Part shown: positions 18,487-29,295 of the stretch, piece after piece
Position numbering within the stretch: the stretch's first letter is position 1
Layout of the letters: every line of letters starts with the position of its first letter
Assembly (NCBI RefSeq): GCF_900197855.1
Contig: NZ_FZMQ01000005.1
Location: 440,410 to 504,409, forward strand
Reading direction: 5' to 3'
DNA: 64,000 bases
Source of the DNA: Helicobacter cynogastricus
GTDB lineage: Bacteria > Campylobacterota > Campylobacteria > Campylobacterales > Helicobacteraceae
Made by a program: the position numbers and the translations under genes
Notes under the pieces: generated by a model
Told to the model about the DNA's origin: nothing
Seen by the model: the letters and a program-made list of their open reading frames with translations, nothing else
Database searches by the model: none

Positions 18487-18492
18487 ATTATA
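18487..18492 (-). promoter_or_regulatory. -10 element for cytochrome c peroxidase gene
   Basis: TATAAT on the minus strand, 34 bases before the TTG start, in the gap after ansB. Predicted transcription start is near 18480. Confidence 0.5.
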
Positions 18493-18513
18493 CGCCAAGA
18501 ATCTTAAAATAGT

Positions 18514-20911
<2,398 letters not shown>

Positions 20912-20946
20912 ATGTATCCTCCATTAAATTAGAATTGTCGATGCGA

Positions 20947-20952
20947 ATTATA
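20947..20952 (-). promoter_or_regulatory. -10 element of rclA-ansB
   Basis: TATAAT on the minus strand (context TGCTATAATTCG), 36 bases before the rclA start; GGAGG is the ribosome site. Predicted transcript start is near 20940. No RclR-type regulator gene is adjacent. Confidence 0.55.
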
Positions 20953-21002
20953 GCAAATAGCTAACCCTCTCCAAAAGCAATCTTTAAAATTGTGAATAAA
21001 TA

Positions 21003-21374
21003 TTAAATAATAACATCCAAAACATGAGGTTCTAAGAACCCTTCAAGCTCTTCTGTATTCTCCAGCGCGCGATCCAACGCGCTGTCGCTATAATAATGGC
21101 CATGATAGCAGTGGCGTTTATCCCCATTGAGACAACGGCGATCTGCTTGAGATTGTTCTTGCTGAAATTGCTGTTGTTGAGAGGGAGACTCCTCTTTGTC
21201 TCTATGTACCGCCTTATTCTTTTCAAGGGCTCGTGTTTCTTGTATAGCTTGCAATCTCTCAATAAATTCCTTTTGACTCTCTTGATCGAGTTTTGGTAGG
21301 GCATTTTGATAGACAATCGACCCAAAGGGCGCGTTCTGATTAATATGAGTAAGATTGCCCGTAAAAGAAGACAT
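21003..21374 (-). CDS. Small hydrophilic protein of unknown function
   Basis: A 123-aa protein supported by a strong ribosome site (AAGGAGG, five bases before the ATG). No signal peptide. The middle is Gln/Glu-rich (QQQQFQQEQSQ) and probably disordered; then comes a Cys/His cluster (RRCLNGDKRHCYHGHYY) that could bind a metal, and an acidic C-terminal helix. No family recognised. A different frame over the same bases is open for 140 codons but lacks the ribosome site. It follows the 21432 gene by about 57 bases on the same strand. Confidence 0.65.
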   Translation of the reverse strand: MSSFTGNLTHINQNAPFGSIVYQNALPKLDQESQKEFIERLQAIQETRALEKNKAVHRDKEESPSQQQQFQQEQSQADRRCLNGDKRHCYHGHYYSDSALDRALENTEELEGFLEPHVLDVII

Positions 21375-21431
21375 GCTGCCTCCTTGCTTTTACCCATATA
21401 GATCGGCCTTTTGGTCATTTTCTTGCGCGCA

Positions 21432-22448
21432 CTACATTCCAAAAAAGACTTCAAGCGGATAAGTTTTATCTATAGCTTTAAGTTCCAAATAAGCATTGAT
21501 GACCATAAATTCATCTTTAGGGTGGCTATTCAAGCGTTCTCTAGCCTGTTCAATCATTTCCAAATCAAGCAGGATATAGAGAAAGCTTTTTTCAGCACGC
21601 TCATCTTTAGTTGCCAATGCTTCAAAGAATTTAAAACGCGCATCGGGAGCAAGAATGGCCTTAGATTGTTTGGCTAGTTGCAGATAATCCTTTCCTTCAT
21701 AGCCTACCAAAGTGCACAGATGTACCATCTCCTCTTGGTTCAGTGTAGTTTTGTCGTGCCAATAGGCATCCAGTAAATGATTTAAAACTTCTTTATCTAA
21801 GAGATGTTGCGCGCCTTTGAGTGCTTTGGATAAATCCTTGCTCGATCCTCGCTGAATAATGGCAATAAGCGCGGTGCGCTTGATTTCAGGACCTAAATCT
21901 TCTCTTTTGAGAAAATCCTGAGCGCATTTGAGGTCTTGATGGATTTGATTTTGTAAATTATGAAAATAGAAGGGATTTTGGCGAGCAAAGTCATATTTAT
22001 GTAGGTCCACAGCCCGATCCTCGTTAATATCTTGGTAGTAGGTAAAGAGGCGATCGACTTTCTCATACCCGCTCTCAGGGCTACCAGGATCTGCATGGAG
22101 ATTAAAACGACTAAGAATCTTAGATAAAGTCGCAAAAGTAGGGTTATGGTAGTGAGACTTAGTAAAAGTGTCTTTAGTGTCCTGCTCTATAATCTGTTGC
22201 ACCAACTTGTCCATATCGCGCCGCTCATGGTAACGGGTAAATAAACCCATCATATTGCCATAAAGAACAAAAAGCAAAGTAAACCCAAAAAAAAGCAACA
22301 CTACCCCCACAACCCAAAAAGCAATGGGCAAATCCAAAGTGCTTGTAGAGATAGAGATAGTAAAATAGCCCGGGGCGATGCCATGCACATACCAACCCAG
22401 CACAATGAAGAATAGTATCGAGAAGGCCGTATAATAGCGTAATTTCAT
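21432..22448 (-). CDS. Membrane-anchored protein of unknown function
   Basis: 338 aa from the ATG at 22448, which has GGAGG upstream; the frame is open seven codons further. Two N-terminal transmembrane helices (about 5-28 and 40-65) are followed by a large soluble helical domain of about 270 residues with repeated Leu/Ala helices resembling a TPR or HEAT-like solenoid. A conserved Helicobacter protein of this build sits downstream of rlmH-accD in H. pylori, from memory. No enzymatic motif seen. Confidence 0.72.
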   Translation of the reverse strand: MKLRYYTAFSILFFIVLGWYVHGIAPGYFTISISTSTLDLPIAFWVVGVVLLFFGFTLLFVLYGNMMGLFTRYHERRDMDKLVQQIIEQDTKDTFTKSHYHNPTFATLSKILSRFNLHADPGSPESGYEKVDRLFTYYQDINEDRAVDLHKYDFARQNPFYFHNLQNQIHQDLKCAQDFLKREDLGPEIKRTALIAIIQRGSSKDLSKALKGAQHLLDKEVLNHLLDAYWHDKTTLNQEEMVHLCTLVGYEGKDYLQLAKQSKAILAPDARFKFFEALATKDERAEKSFLYILLDLEMIEQARERLNSHPKDEFMVINAYLELKAIDKTYPLEVFFGM

Positions 22449-22493
22449 AACTTCCTCCAAAATGTCCATTATAGCTTAAAGTAGCTAATAGCC

Positions 22494-22925
22494 CTATTTA
22501 TGGTAAGGGTGATTGTGTAAAAGAGAAAGCCCTCTAAAGATTTGTTCACACAGCACCAGTTTAGCAATCTCATGGCTTAGAGTGAGCGCGCTCAAACTCA
22601 GGGGTTGACAATGCCTTAAAAACGCCTCTTCAAAGCCAAAAGCCCCGCCGATGAAAAAATGAATGCGTGCATGTGTACTTAATAACTGGCTAAACTTTTG
22701 GCTACTACAGCTCTTGCCCGCAGGGTGCAAGGCTAAAAGTAGAGCAGAGGGCTTAAGATAGGGGCTTAGGGTTTTGGTGTAACTGGCTGGGTTGTTGTGC
22801 TTGCTAGGGTTAAGATCGGTAAGATTGAGTTGTGCACCAAATTGCTGGCATTGGCGTTGGTAATGCGCCACAAGCGGGGCGATTTGGGGATTGGGCTTAG
22901 CAATAGCATAAATGTGGTAGGTCAT
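22494..22925 (-). CDS. rlmH: 23S rRNA pseudouridine1915 N3-methyltransferase
   Basis: SPOUT-class methyltransferase, 143 aa, methylating pseudouridine 1915 in helix 69 of 23S rRNA. The knotted C-terminal SAM site shows FIIGGAFGFEE-like IHFFIGGAFGFEE and ALTLSHEIAKLVLCEQIFRG, ending HNHPYHK as in the family. The start overlaps the accD stop by four bases (ATGA), the same accD-rlmH pair as H. pylori HP0950-HP0949. Confidence 0.93.
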   Translation of the reverse strand: MTYHIYAIAKPNPQIAPLVAHYQRQCQQFGAQLNLTDLNPSKHNNPASYTKTLSPYLKPSALLLALHPAGKSCSSQKFSQLLSTHARIHFFIGGAFGFEEAFLRHCQPLSLSALTLSHEIAKLVLCEQIFRGLSLLHNHPYHK

Positions 22926-23770
22926 GCATGCGTGAGCATACCCACCAGATCGCTAATGCTCTTTTTAAGGTCTTTGCGTTGGATAATCATATCAATCAAG
23001 CCATGTTCTAGGAGGAATTCTGCGCTCTGAAAGCCTTGTGGGAGTTCTGTACCAATGGTTTGCTTGATCACGCGCGCGCCAGCAAAACCGATCATAGCCC
23101 CGGGTTCAGCGATGATAAGATCGCCTAAAAAAGCAAAAGAGGCACTCACACCCCCAAAGGTGGGGTCTGTAAGCAAAGAAATAAAGGGCAATTTGGCTTC
23201 TGAAAGCTTGTTAAGTGCAGCACTGGTTTTGGCCATTTGCATGAGTGAATAGGTGGATTCTTGCATGCGTGCCCCCCCACTAGCTGAAACGATTAACAAA
23301 GCTTGGCGTTTTTGCACGGCGCGATTGATCGCACGCACAATCTTTTCTCCCTCCACAGAGCCCAAAGAGCCCCCCATAAAGGCAAAATCAAAGATCACAA
23401 TTTGCATTCTAATTTCGTTGACTTCACCTTCTCCGCTAATAACCGAGCTGGGCCGCCCTGTTTTAGCCTGGTATTTCTTAACGCGTTGTTTATAACTCTC
23501 CTTGTCTACAAAGTTGAGTGGGTCTACTGGTTGTAATTCTTTATCAAACTCCACAAAGGTCCCTGGGTCGCAGAGAAAATCAATGCGATCCTCAGCACTC
23601 ATGCGGAAATGATAATGACATTTCAAGCAAACATGGTGCTTGGCAAACACTTCTTTATAGTACATAAGTGCGTTGCACTGCGGGCATTTGATCCAATGAC
23701 TGGGCATGTCTTTTTCAGAAGATTGCACTCTGTTCTTCTTAAGACTCTTGAGGAAATCGGCAAATCCCAT
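22922..23770 (-). CDS. accD: Acetyl-CoA carboxylase carboxyltransferase beta subunit
   Basis: Beta subunit of the carboxyltransferase making malonyl-CoA for fatty acid synthesis (282 aa). The N-terminal zinc ribbon is CPQCNALMYYKEVFAKHH followed by CLKCHYHF. The crotonase-fold core contains SGGARMQE, TDPTFGGVSASFA and GFAGARVIKQTIG. The partner gene accA is not in the window. The gene is followed, with overlap, by rlmH. Confidence 0.96.
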   Translation of the reverse strand: MGFADFLKSLKKNRVQSSEKDMPSHWIKCPQCNALMYYKEVFAKHHVCLKCHYHFRMSAEDRIDFLCDPGTFVEFDKELQPVDPLNFVDKESYKQRVKKYQAKTGRPSSVISGEGEVNEIRMQIVIFDFAFMGGSLGSVEGEKIVRAINRAVQKRQALLIVSASGGARMQESTYSLMQMAKTSAALNKLSEAKLPFISLLTDPTFGGVSASFAFLGDLIIAEPGAMIGFAGARVIKQTIGTELPQGFQSAEFLLEHGLIDMIIQRKDLKKSISDLVGMLTHA

Positions 23771-23833
23771 GCAACAACCTTTTTGAAAAATTGATTTGAT
23801 GAAAATAACCGGGTGATTTTAGCACATTTAGTC

Positions 23834-23862
23834 TTGACAAAGACTTGTAAATAGTGTAGTAT
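23834..23862 (+). promoter_or_regulatory. Consensus sigma-70-type promoter for the tRNA cluster
   Basis: A perfect -35 TTGACA (23834-23839) and -10 TAGTAT (23857-23862) with the optimal 17-base spacing, ending 16 bases before the first tRNA. A full -35 is rare in this organism and fits a strong stable-RNA promoter. Confidence 0.85.
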
Positions 23863-23878
23863 TTGCTTTTTTGCAAAT

Positions 23879-23954
23879 GACCCGTTAGCTCAGCAGGTAG
23901 AGCAATTCCCTTTTAAGGAATGGGCCGCTGGTTCGAATCCAGCACGGGTCACCA
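23879..23954 (+). tRNA. tRNA-Lys (anticodon TTT)
   Basis: 76 bases with encoded CCA. Acceptor GACCCGT/ACGGGTC pairs fully; anticodon stem ATTCC/GGAAT encloses loop CTTTTAA, anticodon TTT. T-loop GTTCGAATCC is canonical. First gene after the promoter. Confidence 0.97.
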
Positions 23955-23957
23955 AAA

Positions 23958-24032
23958 GGCTCCTTCATCTAGCGGTTAGGATACCACCCTTTCACGGTGG
24001 TTACAGGGGTTCAAATCCCCTAGGAGTCACCA
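23958..24032 (+). tRNA. tRNA-Glu (anticodon TTC), canonical copy
   Basis: 75 bases with encoded CCA. Acceptor GGCTCCT/AGGAGTC (one G-T pair), anticodon stem CCACC/GGTGG with loop CTTTCAC, anticodon TTC. The T-stem AGGGG/CCCCT is perfect. Discriminator base is A. Confidence 0.97.
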
Positions 24033-24034
24033 CC

Positions 24035-24110
24035 GGTCGCTTAGCTCAGTTGGTAGAGCGCCACCCTTACAAGGTGGATGTCATAAGTTCGAGTCTTATA
24101 GCGACCACCA
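24035..24110 (+). tRNA. tRNA-Val (anticodon TAC)
   Basis: 76 bases with encoded CCA. Acceptor GGTCGCT/AGCGACC, anticodon stem CCACC/GGTGG with loop CTTACAA, anticodon TAC. Two bases after the preceding tRNA. Confidence 0.97.
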
Positions 24111-24111
24111 T

Positions 24112-24188
24112 GGAGCGGTAGTTCAGCTGGTTAGAATACCTGCCTGTCACGCAGGGGGTCGCGGGTTCAAGTCCCGTCCGTTCCGCCA
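24112..24188 (+). tRNA. tRNA-Asp (anticodon GTC)
   Basis: 77 bases with encoded CCA. Acceptor GGAGCGG/CCGTTCC (one G-T pair), anticodon stem CCTGC/GCAGG with loop CTGTCAC, anticodon GTC. One base after tRNA-Val. Confidence 0.97.
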
Positions 24189-24218
24189 CTTCCCCAAACT
24201 TTTAATTTTGTTTTCATC

Positions 24219-24294
24219 GACCCCTTCATCTAGTGGCCAAGGATACCACTCTTTCAAGGTGGAAACGGAAGTTCAAATCCTCCAGGGGTCGCCA
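24219..24294 (+). tRNA. Second tRNA-Glu (anticodon TTC), divergent
   Basis: 76 bases with encoded CCA. Acceptor GACCCCT/AGGGGTC; anticodon stem CCACT/GGTGG (one T-G pair) with loop CTTTCAA. It shares D-arm and anticodon with the first tRNA-Glu but differs in acceptor, variable loop and discriminator (G rather than A). The T-stem GGAAG/CCTCC contains an A-C mismatch. A 30-base spacer separates it from the tightly packed first four. Its CCA directly abuts the stop codon of the convergent lipoprotein gene. Confidence 0.9.
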
Positions 24295-24981
24295 TTAGCG
24301 CGGACATTCTAAATAGAGTTCAAAGGTTGCCTTATTGCGCAACTCGCGTTTAAAGTCTAAGTTAATGCTGATCTCCTTGCTATGCGCAAAGGTGTCAATC
24401 AGTTGCTTGCTAATTACAATGCGACAATCTGTTGTATTGAATTTGTAGGGAATTTTTTGAATGCCCTCAATCTCAAAACGAGTCGGCGTATAAGGCTTAA
24501 GAGAATAGCGTTGGTAGGCCGTGTTGATCTTGGCCTCTTTTTCTGGCTTTTGGGTGTATTTATAGGTTTTAAGTTTCCCTTCTACATTGGTGATTTGTGT
24601 AGAAGAATTGTTCAAGGCAAAAATTTGCGTTTGTCTCTTAGTCAAAAAATCTTCACCCTGCATGAATTTTTGCAATTTAAACGAATAAATTTCTAGGAAA
24701 AGATGATTATTAGATTCGCTCACACCAACTTCCTGTCCATTCAAAGGATAGTAATTTTCTTGCGAAAAAATCACTTTTTTAGGGGCTTCTTTTTTGATAC
24801 TGACGAGTTGAATATGGGGTTGCGGACTGGGAGTCGCATTGTATTGGGAGGCTTGGTTTTGGGAATTTTGGTTATTGTCGGGTTGTTCCCAACACCCGGC
24901 TACACCCAGTGTCAAGGCAATATAGGCTATGGAAATTGTATAGAACTTGCACGCACAAAATGCCCTCAACACTTCTCTCAT
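24295..24981 (-). CDS. Putative lipoprotein of unknown function
   Basis: A 228-aa protein with a signal sequence and lipobox LGVAGC (Cys about 30), followed by an Asn/Gln/Ser-rich linker typical of exported lipoproteins. The C-terminal 170 residues look like a beta-rich domain and contain two Cys (TTDCRI and LECPR) that could form a disulphide. No family recognised. It converges directly on the tRNA cluster, with no terminator between them. Confidence 0.7.
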   Translation of the reverse strand: MREVLRAFCACKFYTISIAYIALTLGVAGCWEQPDNNQNSQNQASQYNATPSPQPHIQLVSIKKEAPKKVIFSQENYYPLNGQEVGVSESNNHLFLEIYSFKLQKFMQGEDFLTKRQTQIFALNNSSTQITNVEGKLKTYKYTQKPEKEAKINTAYQRYSLKPYTPTRFEIEGIQKIPYKFNTTDCRIVISKQLIDTFAHSKEISINLDFKRELRNKATFELYLECPR

Positions 24982-25009
24982 TAAAAAACCCTTCTTAAGT
25001 TTTAAAGTT

Positions 25010-25025
25010 TATAATAGGCTATGAT
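25010..25025 (+). promoter_or_regulatory. Two overlapping -10 candidates upstream of der
   Basis: TATAAT at 25010-25015 and TATGAT at 25020-25025, 67-82 bases before the der start; either could drive der, the AAA+ gene and dnaN. Confidence 0.4.
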
Positions 25026-25091
25026 GTCTTAATTATAGAGGGTTTAGTAAAACTTCATGCTTAAAGAGAAATTTAGGGATATAGGCTTGGA

Positions 25092-26399
25092 ATGCGTGTA
25101 ATCGCCCTTATGGGTCGCCCTAATGTGGGCAAAAGCTCCCTCTTTAATTGCTTAGTTAGAGGTAGGCAGGCTATCACTTCCACAATCGCTGGCACGACTA
25201 GAGACATTAGGCAGGGTATAGTTTCCTTAGGGGGACGCTATGTACAGCTATTGGATACTGGAGGCCTTGATCCCGGTCATGTTTTGGGGACACAAATTAC
25301 CAAACATAGCCTAGAGATCGTTCAAAAATGCGATCTTGTGCTCTATGTGGTAGATGGTAAACAAATCCCTTTAGATGAAGACAAAAACTATTTTTATCAG
25401 ATATGCCAAAGGGTACAAAACTGCTTTCTCATCGTTAATAAAATAGACAATGATCAAGAGGCAAGGGAAGCTTATAGTTTTGCAAATTTTGGGGCCAAAG
25501 CAATGTTCTTTGTTTCTGCAAGCCATCAAAAAGGCCTTCAACCCCTCATACAGACCATTATCTCTAAGTTAGGTCTCCAAGAGAGTTCTACACAAGAGAT
25601 ACCTCCCTCTGTATCTGCGATTCAAGTGGGTATTATTGGGCGTGTAAATGTGGGCAAGAGTTCGTTATTAAACGCGTTAGTGCAACAGGAACGCGCTTTA
25701 GTTTCAGAAGTAGCCGGTACAACTATAGACCCCGTAGATCAATACATTACACATCATAGTCAAGAAATTTGTTTTGTGGACACAGCAGGTTTACGCCAAA
25801 GAAGCAAAATTCAGGGGCTAGAAAAATACGCTCTAGATCGCACAACTAAGGTGCTTGAACAATCTCAAATTGCGATCTTGGTCTTAGATGTGAGTGCCCC
25901 CTTTGTAGACCTAGATGAAAAGATCGCTGCTTTAGTGGATAAACATCGCTTGGGTGTCGTGGTTGTATTCAATAAGTGGGACATCAGACATGCTAATTTT
26001 GAGGCAATCATGGAGAATTTTAAACACAAGTTTAAGTTTTTACACTATGCACCCACGATCACAGCTAGTGCGTTAGACAAGCGGCATATTGAGAAAATTA
26101 AGGACAAAATCCTAGAAGTGTACGCACATTTTTGCAAACGCATCCCCACCAGCACACTTAATCAAGTCATTGCAGAGGCTACTCAAAAACACCCTTTGCC
26201 TAGCGATCACGGCAAGATTGTGCGCATTTACTATGGTACACAATTTGCCTCCTGCCCACCTCAAATCGCTTTAGTGATGAATCGTCCAAAAGCATTGCAC
26301 TTTAGCTATAAACGCTATTTGATAAATGTGTTACGCCAAAAATTTGGATTTTTAGGCACACCAATTATCCTAAGTACACGGGACAAGAAAAGTCAATGA
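25092..26399 (+). CDS. der: Ribosome-assembly GTPase Der (EngA)
   Basis: Tandem-GTPase protein needed for 50S maturation. The first G domain has [13 protein letters not shown] and NKID; the second (from about residue 175) has [13 protein letters not shown] and NKWD, followed by the KH-like C-terminal domain ([22 protein letters not shown]). At 435 aa it is at the short end of the family. The AAA+ gene starts inside its last codons (four-base overlap). H. pylori HP0834 is the orthologue. Confidence 0.95.
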   Translation: MRVIALMGRPNVGKSSLFNCLVRGRQAITSTIAGTTRDIRQGIVSLGGRYVQLLDTGGLDPGHVLGTQITKHSLEIVQKCDLVLYVVDGKQIPLDEDKNYFYQICQRVQNCFLIVNKIDNDQEAREAYSFANFGAKAMFFVSASHQKGLQPLIQTIISKLGLQESSTQEIPPSVSAIQVGIIGRVNVGKSSLLNALVQQERALVSEVAGTTIDPVDQYITHHSQEICFVDTAGLRQRSKIQGLEKYALDRTTKVLEQSQIAILVLDVSAPFVDLDEKIAALVDKHRLGVVVVFNKWDIRHANFEAIMENFKHKFKFLHYAPTITASALDKRHIEKIKDKILEVYAHFCKRIPTSTLNQVIAEATQKHPLPSDHGKIVRIYYGTQFASCPPQIALVMNRPKALHFSYKRYLINVLRQKFGFLGTPIILSTRDKKSQ

Positions 26400-28165
26400 G
26401 TTTAATGCCTCATTTTCAGGATTTTTTAACCGCTAGCCATGTTGATGAGACGCATATTTTCCCTGCCCTTGCGTGCAACAAAGAAGAGGCGCAGATATTG
26501 CGCCATTTGCTTAAAGAATACCTCAAGGGACAGGTTGAGGTAGAAGTTAGGCAAATTTTAGAAAAAAATGTAGCCTCTATGTCTGAAATCTTAGAGGGCA
26601 AGGTTACAGACTCTTTAAATGCTATGTTGATCTCTCTTGAACATATCAAGCGACTCGTAAGTTTAGAATGGGTACAAGAAAAGCGAATCAGAACTCAAGA
26701 GTTCTCGTTGTTGGAGCTTGTAGATAGTTGCTTAAGCCTCAGCCCTGCTTTTTTTAAACTCCTTGAAAAAGGGCATAATGAGGAAGTGCCTGTAAATACA
26801 AATCCCTATGAAGATCATTTAGAGTATCTAAACGATTGGTTTTCTCTTATCGATCTTTTATATAAATTTCAACGGCAAAAAGATTCTTGTGTAAAAAAAC
26901 ATGTCCATGCACAAATCCAGTGTTTAAACCAACAAATAAGCACCCGCCTAGAGAGCACACCCCACCCTTTTGAAATACAAAAGTTCTTGCACAAATACCA
27001 TCTTAAACATGCCGAGCAGATTCTCTTTTTTGCCTTGCTCAAGAATGCCTATACAGAAGATTATACACGGATTGATGAGGGTTGCGACTTTAAAAGTCTT
27101 ATCAATTTGCCATGTGTGGATACGCCGATAGACACCTCTCTTTTAAGTCCCAAAGCCCCTCTGCTTCAAAAAGGAATTATAGATTTTGAAGAAGTACTAG
27201 ACCCTTTTAGTCAGAGTGTAGTGAGACAAATGGTGAGACAATATTTTTTACAAGATTGGGTTTTAGACGCGATCTCAGTGCCTAATTCTCACCCCAAAAG
27301 TGGAAATACTTTAAAAAATATTCTTAAAGACAGCGACATTTTTGAGGCCTTAGAACCTAAATTAGGTTTAGAGGATGTGGTCCTAAGTCAAAAAACTAGG
27401 GAGACATTGGAGATTTTATGTAGGCAAATCGATCCCAAACTGCAAGCACGGCTACGGAGTTGGGGAATCATTAAAGAAGCGCGTGTAGATGCTAGAATTA
27501 TCTTTTATGGCCCTCCGGGGACGGGTAAAACCATAAGCGCGCTCGCTTTAGCCAAAAGTCTTAAAAAAGAAGTGCTCTGCTTTGACTGCTCTAAAATTCT
27601 CTCCATGTATGTAGGCGAATCTGAAAAGAATGTACGCAGAATTTTTGATGATTACTATAAAATTGCCAAACAATGCAAAACCCCTCCCATTTTGTTTTTA
27701 GATGAAGCTGATCAATTCTTGAGTAGCCGTACCACAGCGACTAGCGGGGCAGATAAAATGCACAACCAAATGCAAAATATTTTTTTGCACCAGATTGAAA
27801 AATTTGAAGGGGTTTTAATCGCTACCACAAATTTATTAGAGACCCTAGACACCGCTTTTTCACGCCGCTTCAACCACAAAATCGAATTTAAACCCCCTAC
27901 TTTTGCACAGCGAGTCCAGCTTTGGCAACAATATTTACCCGCGCATGCCCCTTATGCGGGAGGACATACTCCAGAAAGCCTAGCCAATACCCTAGCACGC
28001 CATTCTCTAAGCGGGGGGCAAATTGCCCTTGTGGTTAAAAACACTGCTTGCAAAGTAGCAACTTATCCACATCCGACTTTCACCCTAGAGGATTTTTTAG
28101 CAGAAATCCACAAAGAGAGACAGGGGAATTTTGAGGGGGCTAAAAATATCGGATTTGGTGTTTAA
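26396..28165 (+). CDS. AAA+ ATPase with helical N-terminal domain, Cdc48/FtsH-like core
   Basis: A 589-aa protein. Residues 1-320 are helical with no known motif; the AAA+ module at about 330-560 has Walker A GPPGTGKT, a pore-loop-like [11 protein letters not shown], Walker [11 protein letters not shown], sensor-1 IATTN and an arginine finger region [12 protein letters not shown]. It lacks a protease domain, so it is probably an unfoldase or remodeller. Campylobacter has a comparable AAA protein (Cj0377, from memory). The start overlaps der by four bases and dnaN follows after 29 bases, implying co-expression with ribosome assembly and replication genes. Confidence 0.82.
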   Translation: MSLMPHFQDFLTASHVDETHIFPALACNKEEAQILRHLLKEYLKGQVEVEVRQILEKNVASMSEILEGKVTDSLNAMLISLEHIKRLVSLEWVQEKRIRTQEFSLLELVDSCLSLSPAFFKLLEKGHNEEVPVNTNPYEDHLEYLNDWFSLIDLLYKFQRQKDSCVKKHVHAQIQCLNQQISTRLESTPHPFEIQKFLHKYHLKHAEQILFFALLKNAYTEDYTRIDEGCDFKSLINLPCVDTPIDTSLLSPKAPLLQKGIIDFEEVLDPFSQSVVRQMVRQYFLQDWVLDAISVPNSHPKSGNTLKNILKDSDIFEALEPKLGLEDVVLSQKTRETLEILCRQIDPKLQARLRSWGIIKEARVDARIIFYGPPGTGKTISALALAKSLKKEVLCFDCSKILSMYVGESEKNVRRIFDDYYKIAKQCKTPPILFLDEADQFLSSRTTATSGADKMHNQMQNIFLHQIEKFEGVLIATTNLLETLDTAFSRRFNHKIEFKPPTFAQRVQLWQQYLPAHAPYAGGHTPESLANTLARHSLSGGQIALVVKNTACKVATYPHPTFTLEDFLAEIHKERQGNFEGAKNIGFGV

Positions 28166-28194
28166 CACTCTTCAAAAACTTTTAAAGGATTATT

Positions 28195-29265
28195 GTGAAG
28201 TTCACTATTGCTAAAACAGAATTAGAGACTGCGCTCAAAGACCTCATCGCCTTCACCAACAAAAAAGACATGGCTAATATCACCTCTCATGTCTGCATTG
28301 AAGCTAAATCAGACATCCTAGTTTTTCAGGCCAATGATTTGGAAATGGGGCTATGCTTGACTTTAAATATTCCCGCCCAAGAACCCGGTAGCGCGGTTCT
28401 TAACGCCAAATATTTGTTAGATATCATTTCTAAGCTGGAAAAGGGGGATTTGCTCTTGGAGAGTCAAGAAAACTTTATACATGTCCACTTTAAACGATCT
28501 AAATTTAAATTGCCTCTCTTAGATAAGGAACATTTTCCTTCATTCCCCGCTTACAATCAACTTCGCGCTATACATTTTGAGGATTCCACTCTGAGCGACT
28601 ACTTCAAAAAGCTCTCTCAAGTTATTACAACGAATGCCTCTAAATATGAATTCTCGGGCGTGCTTTTAGCCCTCCAAGAAAATTTGGAGCTTGTGGCTAC
28701 AGATACTAGAAGGCTCTCTGTCGTGCAGATGGAGATTGAGGGAGAGATTAGCACAGATAGACAAGAATTAATTCTCCCAAAACGAGCAATGCTTGAAGTT
28801 GCCAAACTTTTTAGAGGGGATTTTGAAATGTGCTATGATGAAAATGTAATCTTCTTTAAAAACGCTTCTATGGTATTGTTTGCCAAACTCATCAGTGGCA
28901 AATATCCGCATTACCAAAATATTATACCCTCTACATTTGCCCACCAATTGGAATGTAATACTCAAGATTTCAAAGACGCGATCAACATCACACAGGCACT
29001 AGGAGCTACAACTAAAATTATTTTCCGTCCCGACAAGATTGAATTTGAAACCTTGCAGACAGAAAGCCCTAGTTTCGCTTCTACTTTTATAGAAGCGACC
29101 ACCCCCCTAGATGGCTTTGTCATCCATGCTCAAGCACGCCACCTATTAGATGCTCTGAGTGCCCTCTCCACCCCTACTTTTGATTTTTGTCTTGGCGTTG
29201 AGAATCAACCTTTTGTGATTCAAAAGGACGGCTTCATCACCGTGGTCATGCCCGTAGCAGTGTAA
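28195..29265 (+). CDS. dnaN: DNA polymerase III beta subunit (sliding clamp)
   Basis: Ring clamp tethering the replicative polymerase; 356 aa with the three-repeat clamp architecture. Recognisable family segments are MKFTIAKTELETAL, SGVLLAL, ATDTRRLSVV and the C-terminal FITVVMPV. It begins with GTG after AAAGGA. Helicobacter dnaN is known to lie away from dnaA and that is so here: no dnaA, recF or gyrB is present, and I see no cluster of DnaA boxes. Confidence 0.93.
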   Translation: MKFTIAKTELETALKDLIAFTNKKDMANITSHVCIEAKSDILVFQANDLEMGLCLTLNIPAQEPGSAVLNAKYLLDIISKLEKGDLLLESQENFIHVHFKRSKFKLPLLDKEHFPSFPAYNQLRAIHFEDSTLSDYFKKLSQVITTNASKYEFSGVLLALQENLELVATDTRRLSVVQMEIEGEISTDRQELILPKRAMLEVAKLFRGDFEMCYDENVIFFKNASMVLFAKLISGKYPHYQNIIPSTFAHQLECNTQDFKDAINITQALGATTKIIFRPDKIEFETLQTESPSFASTFIEATTPLDGFVIHAQARHLLDALSALSTPTFDFCLGVENQPFVIQKDGFITVVMPVAV

Positions 29266-29295
29266 TTTCCCCTCCTTTTCCCCTCCATTTTGTGC

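Noticed and set aside
21032..21454. 140-codon open frame overlapping the small Gln-rich protein gene
   Set aside because: It lacks a ribosome site and has a composition unlike real proteins; the overlapping 123-aa frame has a strong AAGGAGG site.
23879..24294. tRNA cluster as an integration site for a mobile element
   Set aside because: No integrase, no duplicated tRNA 3' end and no foreign-looking genes lie next to it.
28195..29265. Replication origin next to dnaN
   Set aside because: No dnaA, no cluster of DnaA boxes and no AT-rich unwinding element were seen; dnaN is unlinked from oriC in Helicobacter.
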